64,000 nucleotides of DNA from Luteibaculum sp964627445 (GTDB lineage: Bacteria > Bacteroidota > Bacteroidia > Flavobacteriales_D > Luteibaculaceae). Made by a program: the position numbers and the translations under genes. The notes under the pieces are model-generated. The model was given only the letters and a program-made list of their open reading frames with translations, did no database searches and was not told where the DNA came from. The stretch covers positions 62,001 through 126,000 of the forward strand of contig CAZVJF010000009.1 in NCBI GenBank assembly GCA_964627445.1, given 5' to 3'. Shown one piece after another: positions 27,815-35,700 of this stretch. Numbering within the stretch: position 1 is the first letter of the stretch; each line of letters starts with the position of its first letter.

Positions 27815-28046
27815 GCCTAGAAAAGCAATCCAATCCTATTTCTACGATCTAGGACCTTGCTAAAAATGGACTGGACGGCTTCTAGCCTTACTGGAACTTT
27901 GGTGTGCACCATATTTGCCACTACATTTTGGGCTTCCGGGTATATTACCTCTTACAAATGCAGTGTCATTTTATCCCGGCAGAGTGCCTTATACAGTCTA
28001 TTTTGCTACCTTCCTGGCTTTTGCGGGGGCGTCCGTTGTAAGCTAT

Positions 28047-28580
28047 ATGAGGCTATTTTTTTTTACAGTCATATTGTTCGGAGTTTCATTTTCCACACAA
28101 GCTCAAGAAAACTCCATACTTTATTGTGACGGCAGACTGAAGGCTGACACCAGCCTATATCTCGATAAAGTTGATTTATTGATTTGGACTGAAATTGAAG
28201 AGTTCTTCCTAGCTCGTTTTATTGACATTTTTGAAATGCCTGCGCTATATATTGATGCACAAAGCGGTATAAGTGGAATCATACACTTCAGGTATGATAA
28301 AAAAATGAAATCATTTAATCTCGTAAAATTCTCACCAAGCGATACTACCGATCTTAAACGTATACGTGAGAACAAGACTGATATATTAAGGAGAACGATT
28401 AGAGGTATAAGTACGAACTGGATCAAAGAGGACCTATTAAAACAACTTTCTAAAAGAAAAACAATACTTTACCTTCCTGTTGAACTAGAAGTAAGGTCTG
28501 CGAAATTTTACCTCAACCAGAAAGGTGAAATCTCTTTAAAATACATTTTCGTCCCCATAAGGCCAGATGGATCTAATTAG
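28047..28580 (+). CDS. Unknown secreted protein, faint TonB-C-like pattern
   Basis: 177 residues from the ATG at 28047, chosen because it is followed at once by a signal peptide (MRLFFFTVILFGVSFSTQAQ); the frame is open further upstream but those residues look non-coding. I do not recognise the family. GISGIIHFRYDKKMKSFNLVKF, then RRTIRGISTNWI and LYLPVELEVR, faintly resemble the strand-strand-helix-strand pattern of a TonB C-terminal domain. Base composition is clearly richer in A+T than neighbours, which suits a recent arrival. A duplication scar lies just downstream. Confidence 0.55.
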   Translation: MRLFFFTVILFGVSFSTQAQENSILYCDGRLKADTSLYLDKVDLLIWTEIEEFFLARFIDIFEMPALYIDAQSGISGIIHFRYDKKMKSFNLVKFSPSDTTDLKRIRENKTDILRRTIRGISTNWIKEDLLKQLSKRKTILYLPVELEVRSAKFYLNQKGEISLKYIFVPIRPDGSN

Positions 28581-28887
28581 AATACTTTATACAACAAGGA
28601 TCTGAGCTAAAACCCAATCTGTTCGCTGTTCACTGCATGTAGATGTTATATGAATTCGCCTTGGTCCTGGATTTCAAATCCTGCATAGCGCGTACACACG
28701 AACCAGGTGCTACAGATGCCTGCCCAGCCTTAGTTGCGGGAGTGCAGAAAAACCGTCTTCCGCCTCAAGCTCTAAACCCTTCCTTCCCCGCGGAAATTCT
28801 AAAAACCACGTATTCTACCAACAATAAAAAGTATTCTCGCTCAACCTTCTTTATTTTTATTATTGCCAATAATTAACTTTATTAACC
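28581..28887. other. AT-rich intergenic region with a gene-end remnant
   Basis: No credible gene is seen in these ~300 bases. The part at 28748-28808 is a copy of the junction at 29517-29577 (see the repeat entry). The last ~60 bases before the next ATG are very AT-rich and probably hold its promoter, but no clean TAnnTTTG element was found. Confidence 0.6.
28748..28808. repeat. Repeat copy A: remnant of two convergent gene ends
   Basis: Aligns without gaps to 29517-29577 (offset 769 bases), including 27 identical bases in a row (28762-28788). On the + strand it spells KTVFRLKL-stop, matching KTAYSLKL-stop, the end of the barrel gene. On the - strand it spells FRISAGKEGFRA-stop, matching FRILAGKEGFRA-stop, the end of the Mpo1-like gene. 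Reading frames and stops are conserved in both directions, so this is a leftover of a second copy of the same junction. Confidence 0.85.
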
Positions 28888-29544
28888 ATGAAAGGATTAC
28901 TATCACTACTCCTTATCCTCACCGGTTCAATCTGTTATAGCCAGAAACATCAATTGGGTGTCCATGGTATGGCAGGCTTAAGCTCCAGTAACGATGCCCG
29001 CAGTTCTGGTCTTCTTTTTAACCCCTATGTTTCTTATGGCTTCGGTATACATCATGAATACAGCATTTCAGATCGCTTCAGCAGTAGTCTAGCCGTAAAT
29101 TTGGCACGTATTGGATACAAATACGAGCGGCTACAGTTTTTAACGTTTGGATCGCCCGTCCCAAACGCAAGGTATATTAGTGGCGAAGAATGGCACTTGG
29201 CCGGATTTACTGTGGGAGGTATATACCATTTTGACAAAATATTCATAGGAGCGCACGGCTCTTATCATAGAATAGTAAAATCGGGAGCACCGGTACACTT
29301 TAGTAGCGGACGAAAAGCAGATGCGTCTTTTGATTCTTCCTTCCTGCACGCTAAATATCTTCTTAGTACCACTTTAGAGCTGGGTTACACCTACAGAAAC
29401 ACCGAAAAAACCACAGGACATATTAGCCTTTTTGCTTTCCATAATTTCTCTGATTTAAACTTGCAGAATGATGAATTCCCAAACAGCACCGCAAAGCGGG
29501 TATTATGGATCGGTATAAAAACCGCCTATAGCCTCAAGCTCTAA
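28888..29544 (+). CDS. Small outer-membrane beta-barrel protein
   Basis: 218 residues with a signal peptide (MKGLLSLLLILTGSICYSQ). The remainder is alternating amphipathic strands with short turns (HQLGVHGMAGLSS, NPYVSYGFGIHHEYSI, EWHLAGFTVGGIYHF, LSTTLELGYTYR), which fits an 8-strand OmpA/OmpW-like barrel. The last residue is not aromatic (YSLKL). The 3' end overlaps the convergent Mpo1-like gene by 11 bases, and this junction exists as a remnant upstream, so the gene sits between two direct repeats. Confidence 0.75.
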   Translation: MKGLLSLLLILTGSICYSQKHQLGVHGMAGLSSSNDARSSGLLFNPYVSYGFGIHHEYSISDRFSSSLAVNLARIGYKYERLQFLTFGSPVPNARYISGEEWHLAGFTVGGIYHFDKIFIGAHGSYHRIVKSGAPVHFSSGRKADASFDSSFLHAKYLLSTTLELGYTYRNTEKTTGHISLFAFHNFSDLNLQNDEFPNSTAKRVLWIGIKTAYSLKL

Positions 29545-29577
29545 ACCCTTCCTTCCCTGCTAAAATTCTAAAGAACA
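29517..29577. repeat. Repeat copy B: intact convergent gene ends
   Basis: Functional partner of the repeat at 28748-28808. It covers the last codons of the barrel gene (+) and of the Mpo1-like gene (-). The two copies flank the barrel gene as direct repeats 769 bases apart. Confidence 0.85.
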
Positions 29578-29842
29578 GCTTAAAGTCGGAGCCCAAGCTC
29601 CACAAAGGATATTTGAAGGTGGCGGGCTTGTTTTTCTCAAAAAAGAAATGTCCAACCCACGCAAAGCCGTAGCCAAAGATGGGTCCCAGCCATATCCAAC
29701 CAAAATCAAACTGCACTACGCAATAAATGAGGGTAATAAAAAATAAGCCCGTTCCAATAAAATGCAACACCCTAGAAGTGGTGTTTTGATGTTCGCTGAG
29801 GTAGTAAGGATAGAATTCTTTAAAGCTTTGTATGCGTTCCAT
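29534..29842 (-). CDS. Mpo1-like (DUF962) membrane protein
   Basis: 102 residues, two to three hydrophobic segments. The conserved layout of DUF962 is complete: FYPYYLSEHQN (His18), SRVLHFIGTG (His27), and GHFFFEKNKPATFKYPLWSLGSDF with His, Glu and the NKPATF block. In yeast Mpo1 these His bind iron for alpha-oxidation of 2-hydroxy fatty acids; the bacterial role is not settled. It is shorter than the ~160-residue yeast form but normal for small bacterial members. Confidence 0.9.
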   Translation of the reverse strand: MERIQSFKEFYPYYLSEHQNTTSRVLHFIGTGLFFITLIYCVVQFDFGWIWLGPIFGYGFAWVGHFFFEKNKPATFKYPLWSLGSDFKLFFRILAGKEGFRA

Positions 29843-29879
29843 AGTAGCCTGTGTGTTGCCACAAGATACAGCTTTGCGT

Positions 29880-30635
29880 TTATTTTTTGTTAGTGGTGAG
29901 ATCTATAAGCGAGCTGCTTACCATAAGCTGTACCACGGGGCGTTGCACAAACTGTTGGGGCCTGCGCTGGTCTAGTTGATCTAGGTATCCCAAATGCACT
30001 GTGGCTTTGCTGGAAATAGGCACATCTATGCCCGCATAAATCCAATTGCGATTAAAATTCTGAGGGGCCAAATTGTTTGCTTGGTTAAACCAAATTTCAT
30101 CAAATACGGTAACCGATATCGCCTTTTCCCCCACCTTAAAAAGAGGCACTTGTAATTGTAATCGGTAGCGAAAGCGATTTACGTAGCGCGTTTCATCGGC
30201 AATTTGCACCTCGCCATTGCCCAAGGTTTCTACTTGTTGCAAATAGCGCTCCTCTTGCCGAAAACGGTGTAAAAACTTCACCTTGCCGCTCTGGTGTTTC
30301 AAAATTACTTGCTGCCACAAGTTGTGCTCTGTAGTAGCCAACTGGGCTGGAAAGGGGTTGTTGGGATAATTACGGATGTAGGTATATCCACCCGAAAAAA
30401 TCACGTCTTCGTTGAGTTTAAAATCGATTCCTGGCCGGAAAAGAAAATTGGCGTTGTCTGCAAAAGGTGCCGACTGCCGCAAGTGAAACTCAGTAAAAAG
30501 GTTCCACTTGTTGCTCAGTTTTGCATTGTTTAGCCAAAAAAACCACGTGTTTTGCTTTCCTTCTACGGTGTTTACTTGGGAATAGGTAGAAACCGCAAAG
30601 CACAATACGAAAGCTATGGCTAGGTACTTTTTCAT
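29880..30635 (-). CDS. DUF2490 outer-membrane protein
   Basis: 251 residues with a signal peptide (ends VSTYSQ). NTWFFWLNNAKLSNKWNLFTEFHLRQ (split near ~28-54), FLFRPGIDFKLNEDVIFSGGYTYIRN, EHNLWQQVILKH and RFRQEERY fit DUF2490, a barrel-like outer-membrane family in Bacteroidota with no known substrate. Alternating-strand pattern is present throughout. It diverges from the DUF1853 gene, 23 bases away. Confidence 0.85.
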   Translation of the reverse strand: MKKYLAIAFVLCFAVSTYSQVNTVEGKQNTWFFWLNNAKLSNKWNLFTEFHLRQSAPFADNANFLFRPGIDFKLNEDVIFSGGYTYIRNYPNNPFPAQLATTEHNLWQQVILKHQSGKVKFLHRFRQEERYLQQVETLGNGEVQIADETRYVNRFRYRLQLQVPLFKVGEKAISVTVFDEIWFNQANNLAPQNFNRNWIYAGIDVPISSKATVHLGYLDQLDQRRPQQFVQRPVVQLMVSSSLIDLTTNKK

Positions 30636-30658
30636 AATGTTGACTAATTAACAGATTT

Positions 30659-31459
30659 ATGAACGAAAAGCACCTTCTATCCGATTTTCTTGGCTCGCCC
30701 CCCCTGCTTCATCAGCATACAAATTTACAGTACGCCCATTGGCCTATTCGAGAAAATACCGGCCAATACACGCCCATAAACAAACAACAGAAGTTGGGTT
30801 TCATGGCTGAAGCGCTGTTTGAGCAATACCTATACCAGACACCCGGATGCGTGTTACTAGCCAAAAACCACCAAATTATTGAAGATAAAAAAACACGGGG
30901 CGAACTGGATTTTATTGTGGAGCACAACCACCAGGCTATACACATAGAGCTGGCCTACAAATTTTATCTGTGGCACCCCCACGTAGGTAGTGATTTTAAT
31001 GCCTGGATCGGCCCCAATGATAAAGACCGCTTGGACATAAAATGCAAGCGATTGTTTGAACACCAACTCCCGTTAGCCTCGCAAGTAACCCTGCCTACTG
31101 CGCAAAACACCACAACAGAAATACAATCGCAATACTGCCTGCTAGGACAACTTTTTAGCCCGTGGAATATTTCAAAACATGCGGTAGATTGGCACAAACA
31201 CATTAACCCAGCTGCTTGGCGAGGATACTGGGTGACGTTCCCCGAATTTTGTAGCAACAAGGATTTTACCGGCTTAAAGTTTTTCCGATTGGATAAGTGG
31301 CAATATTTCCTAAATCCGCAAACACAAGTAGCTTGGAAAACGTATTCCGATTTTCTTGCGTTCATTAAAAGCCCAAACTACCCTTTTAAAACCCAACTGT
31401 TGTGGTACAAAACACCCACAGGCAATTTGGGTAAACTCTTTATAACTCAGATACCATGA
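30659..31459 (+). CDS. DUF1853 family protein, possible PD-(D/E)XK fold
   Basis: 266 residues, no signal. Family motifs are KLGFMAEALFEQYL (~45-58), TRGELDFIVEHNHQAIHIELAYKFYLW (split ~80-106), WIGPNDKDRLDIKCKRLFEHQLPL and the C-terminal WKTYSDFLAF. The pair GELDF and IELAYKF has the spacing of a nuclease-type D-x(n)-E-x-K site, so a nuclease-like fold is plausible; this is inference. Its stop overlaps the msrA start (ATGA), so the two are co-translated. Confidence 0.85.
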   Translation: MNEKHLLSDFLGSPPLLHQHTNLQYAHWPIRENTGQYTPINKQQKLGFMAEALFEQYLYQTPGCVLLAKNHQIIEDKKTRGELDFIVEHNHQAIHIELAYKFYLWHPHVGSDFNAWIGPNDKDRLDIKCKRLFEHQLPLASQVTLPTAQNTTTEIQSQYCLLGQLFSPWNISKHAVDWHKHINPAAWRGYWVTFPEFCSNKDFTGLKFFRLDKWQYFLNPQTQVAWKTYSDFLAFIKSPNYPFKTQLLWYKTPTGNLGKLFITQIP

Positions 31460-32103
31460 AACCAAAACATACGGTCCTACTTGCCCTACTCACGCTGCTT
31501 ATCTCAGCTAGTTTTGCGTGCCAAAATTCCATTAATCCAGAAAAACCCCAAAAAAAGAAGCAAGACCTCAGCGGCTATGCTACCGCCTATTTTGCCAGCG
31601 GTTGTTTTTGGTGCGTAGAAGCGGTTTTTGAAAGTGTACAAGGAGTACCGGAGGCGGTTTCTGGTTATTCGGGTGGAAGCGAGCAAAACCCCAGTTATAG
31701 AGAAGTAGCCGCAGGTAAAACCGGCCATGCCGAAGCCGTAAAAGTGTATTACGACCCCAAGGTTATCGATTACCAAACCTTGCTCACCGTGTACTACGAT
31801 AGCCACAATCCCACCACAGTAAACGGACAGGGTCCGGATATGGGCCGCCAATACCGCTCCATTATTTTTTACCAAAACGAGGAAGAAGAAAAGCTGGCCA
31901 AAGCTTTTAAAGACAGCCTGGATGCCAGCGGAACATACAGTCAAAAAATTGCTACCGAAATTGTGCCTTTTAAAAAATTCTGGGAAGCTGAAGAATACCA
32001 CCAAGACTACGAAAGGCGCAATCCCAACCAACCCTACGTACGCTCGGTTTCCATCCCCAGACTAAACCGTTTTAAGGATAAGCACCCCGAGCTTTTAAAG
32101 TAA
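31456..32103 (+). CDS. msrA: Peptide-methionine (S)-S-oxide reductase, lipoprotein form
   Basis: 215 residues. MsrA reduces methionine S-sulfoxide in proteins. The catalytic motif is FASGCFWCVEAVFE (~50-63), followed by GYSGGSEQNPSYREVAAGKTGHAEAVKVYYDP and FWEAEEYHQDY near the C terminus. The N terminus is a lipoprotein signal (LLISASFAC, Cys 22), so this enzyme is exported and tethered, repairing envelope proteins. It starts four bases inside the DUF1853 stop. Confidence 0.95.
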   Translation: MKPKHTVLLALLTLLISASFACQNSINPEKPQKKKQDLSGYATAYFASGCFWCVEAVFESVQGVPEAVSGYSGGSEQNPSYREVAAGKTGHAEAVKVYYDPKVIDYQTLLTVYYDSHNPTTVNGQGPDMGRQYRSIIFYQNEEEEKLAKAFKDSLDASGTYSQKIATEIVPFKKFWEAEEYHQDYERRNPNQPYVRSVSIPRLNRFKDKHPELLK

Positions 32104-32124
32104 ACCCTAGTTTTACGGGAGAAT

Positions 32125-32655
32125 ATGGAAATCTCCCTAGCGCGCACTCTGCTGCGCCCCATTCAAACCCAAGATGCCGAGGCCGTTTTGGCCTATAAAT
32201 CCATTCCAGAAGTAAACCAATGGTTGGGCTGGATTCCGGAAACCACGGAGGATATCCACACTTTTGTAGCCAAAAACCCCAAAGCATTCAATACTCCAGA
32301 TACGTGGTTTCAACTGGTTATAGTGCAACTGGAAACTAACACAGTGATTGGTGACATAGGCCTGCACTTTGTAGATGCACAGCAGTGCGAGCTTGGCTAC
32401 ACCCTCCACCCAAAATATGGCGGACAAGGCTATGCTACTGAAGCCCTTTCTGGTTTGATTTCCTACGTTTTCACGCAGTTGCATAAGCACCGCATTTTCG
32501 CTTCGGTAGATCCTGACAATAAAGCTTCAATACGACTTTTAAAACGCTTACATTTCCGTAAAGAAGCCCACCACAAACAGAGCCTTTGGTTTAAGGAACA
32601 GTGGGTGGATGATGTAGTCTACGCCATGCTCCGCCAGGATTGGATAGATCAGTAG
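32125..32655 (+). CDS. GNAT-family N-acetyltransferase (RimJ/RimL-like)
   Basis: 176 residues. LLRPIQTQDAEAVLAYKSIPEVNQWLGW at the N terminus, the acetyl-CoA loop in YTLHPKYGGQGYATEAL (~93-109) and FASVDPDNKASIRLLKRLHFRKE (~126-148) match the RimJ/RimL branch. These acetylate protein N termini, antibiotics or small amines; the target is unknown. It follows msrA by 21 bases. Confidence 0.9.
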   Translation: MEISLARTLLRPIQTQDAEAVLAYKSIPEVNQWLGWIPETTEDIHTFVAKNPKAFNTPDTWFQLVIVQLETNTVIGDIGLHFVDAQQCELGYTLHPKYGGQGYATEALSGLISYVFTQLHKHRIFASVDPDNKASIRLLKRLHFRKEAHHKQSLWFKEQWVDDVVYAMLRQDWIDQ

Positions 32656-32721
32656 CTGCGCGGCTACGATTCTCCTCGATAACCACGGTTACAGTTCCCG
32701 TATTTCCCTATTGAACAACAC

Positions 32722-32752
32722 AAAAAAAGGCCCTCTAAACGGAGGGCCTTTT
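32722..32752 (-). terminator. Bidirectional terminator between GNAT and beta-helix genes
   Basis: AAGGCCCTC / GAGGGCCTT with a 6-base loop, flanked by A7 on the left and T4 on the right. The longer T tract is on the - strand, so it is strongest for the beta-helix gene; it may also serve the + strand gene ending at 32655. Confidence 0.88.
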
Positions 32753-32777
32753 ACACTTGTTATGGTTGTTGTAGGTT

Positions 32778-35700
32778 TTACTTCAACTTCACCACGCGGT
32801 GGGTTTCAGTGTTGCCATTTACCATTACTTGAATGGAGTAAGCACCCGCATTATAGCGGTTAAAGCTGATGGCATTTTCACCGGAGTTTAGCGCTCCTTG
32901 CTCCAATACCTTACCGCTGGCCAATTCAATAATGCGGTAATCCGCATCGGCATGGGTAGGAATGGTTACTTGGATATTTCCAGACAGAATTGGGTTTGGA
33001 TAAACACGCGTAACATAGCTTTTCGCAGCGGCTTCTTGAATAGAAACACAATTCGTTTGAATCTCGAATGCACCTATGTCGCGGGTATTTCCAAACACAA
33101 GAGAATCCCGTTGATCGTTATCGGTAATAGCTGGATCTCCAGCCTCAATGGCTGGGCTACCGCAAATTAAAGCGTGGGTAAAAGTTGGACCGCCATTGTC
33201 GGTTAATGCACCCAATACAGGATCTACTGGATTGTTGGTAGTACCTACAATATCTGTGTTTTTTAGCGGGAAAATCCCGTCTTCATCCACACCAATTAGG
33301 TTATATCCATCCGATACGTAAGTACCTTGTGGGTTCACAAAATCAGCACTTCCATTTCCACCCGATTCTTCGTTAGAAGCCACTAGAGTACTGCTCAAGG
33401 TTATGGTGCTATTGGCCTCGTTTTGTGCCAATCCCCCCCCTTCAAACGTGGTAACATTCTCTGTAATGGTAGATGCCAAAATAGACATATCACCATTGTT
33501 GTAGATACCACCACCGTAACGGTTTGTTTGATTGGCAGATACAGTAGAGAAATTAAGGTCCATGATACCTCCGTTGTTGTGGATACCACCACCGGAACCA
33601 TCGCCACTCAACGCTGCGTTGTTGTTTATAGTACTGCGGTTTATCACAAGAATACCTCCATTGTTAAATACACCGCCACCACCATCATTTTCGGCAACAC
33701 CGTTGGCATTGTTTCCGCTAATGCTAGCTTGTGCGATAACCATTTCACCGCTGCCGTTCCAGATTGCTCCACCTTCGCGGCCAGCCTCGTTATTGGTAAA
33801 AGAGCCTCCGATGATTTCCGAGTCTCCAGCTCCGGTTAGGTGTATTGCACCTCCATTACCTGGGGCATCTCCGGTTATGTTACTATCGAAGTCACTATCG
33901 GTAATCACCATATTGGTTCCAGCACCTGCGTTACTCTCAATGGCACCACCGGCACGATTGGATGTGTTATTGGTAAACAGACAAGAATCTACCGTTAATG
34001 TAGTTCCTACATCGGTTAGTATAGCACCCCCTGAACCTGAAGTTCCCGTAGCACGGTTGTTATCAAATTCACAGTTCAACACGATCATGGTACCGGCTAC
34101 ATTAAACAATGCGCCTCCTCCTTGATCGGCTCCGTCACCTAGTGCTACGTTGTCGGTAAAAACGATGTCTTCTACAGTCATAGTTCCTGCACCATTCCAA
34201 AGGCCACCGCCTTCGGCAGCAGCGCTGTTGGCCGTTACAGAACCTCCGGTTACAAACATGTCTCCGTTTCCACTAATATGGATAGCACCTCCATTACCGG
34301 GAGCAGCGCCTGTAGCGTTGCTATCTAATTGGGTGTTGGATACGGTTACCAGCGTTGTATTTCCAGAGCGGTCTTCAATTCCTCCACCCGCACGATTGGC
34401 TTCATTTCCAACAATAATACAGTTGGATACGGTAAGCGTGGCTGCAGAGTCGTTTAGAATACCTCCACCAGAACCTGAGCCCATAGGTGCCAAGTTGTAT
34501 GCAATCGTAGCATTAGAAACTTCCATTTCACCGCGAAGATTAAATAGGGCGCCACCACCTTGGCTTGCCATCATACCATTTGCGATATTGCTATCCAATG
34601 TGGTTCCGTCTACCGTCATTAGACCGGTACCATTCCAAAGGCCACCACCTTCGGCGGCAGCAATATTTCCGCGAACGGTACCGCCTGTTATTGTAGCATT
34701 ACCAGCACCTGTAATGTGCAAGGCTCCACCATTACCTGGAGCGTCTCCAGTAGTGTTTCTCGCCATTTCCACATTGTTTAATGTAATGGTTGTAGCACTG
34801 CCCGAATTATCTTCGATGGCACCACCCGCACGGCTACACTCGTTCTCATTAAGAGTGGATGAACTCACAGTCAAAGTACCGCCAACATCGTTTAGGATAC
34901 CGCCACCAGAACCCGCAGTTCCAAGAGCCGTGTTTCCAGAAATTACGGTTCCGTTCTGCACAACTAGAGTACCCGACAAGTTGTAGATTCCTCCACCACC
35001 TTGGTCGGCATTATCACCATTGGCTACATTGTTCTCGATAGAACAGCCGTCTACCGTCATGGTACCGGAGCCATTCCACAAACCACCACCTTCGGCAGCG
35101 GCTAGGTTGTTTACAATACTTGAAGCGTTTATTGAAACATCACCTGCACCCGTTACGTGTAGGGCTCCTCCATTACCTGGGCTAGATGCTGCAGTATTGC
35201 CGTTTAGCACCGCATTATTTATAGTAACCACGGTTGCATCTCCAGACACATCTTCGATACCACCACCAGCGCGTACTGCGGTGTTGTTAGCAATGGTTGC
35301 GGTGTTAATGGTCAGTGTTGCGGCAGAATCGTTTAGAATACCTCCACCTGAACCAGCAGCTCCATCGGCCACGTTGTTTCGGATAATTGTTCCTTCAACT
35401 ACAAACAATTCGCCTCGTAGGTTGAAGATACCTCCACCACCTTGGTCCGGAGCGTCTCCACTTGCTGTATTTCCTAAAATACTAGTTCCGGTAACGGTCA
35501 TAGTTCCTGCACCGTTCCAAAGGCCACCACCTTCTGCCGATGCAAAGTTTCCATTCACGGTTCCTCCGTTTACGGTCAAATCTGCATCGCCTGTAATGTG
35601 CAGTCCACCACCATTTCCGGGGCTAGAAGCAACGCTGTTGCTATCTAAGTTCACCATGAGTAAACTGTTGGTTTCTGCACCTGCAGTTTTGGTATTATCT

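Noticed and set aside
27857..28129. 90-codon open frame before the unknown secreted protein
   Set aside because: Runs into the signal peptide region of the 28047 gene in another frame; no recognisable domain or signal.
28643..28876. 77-codon open frame in the AT-rich gap
   Set aside because: It crosses the duplication remnant in a frame that matches neither parent gene, so it is chance.
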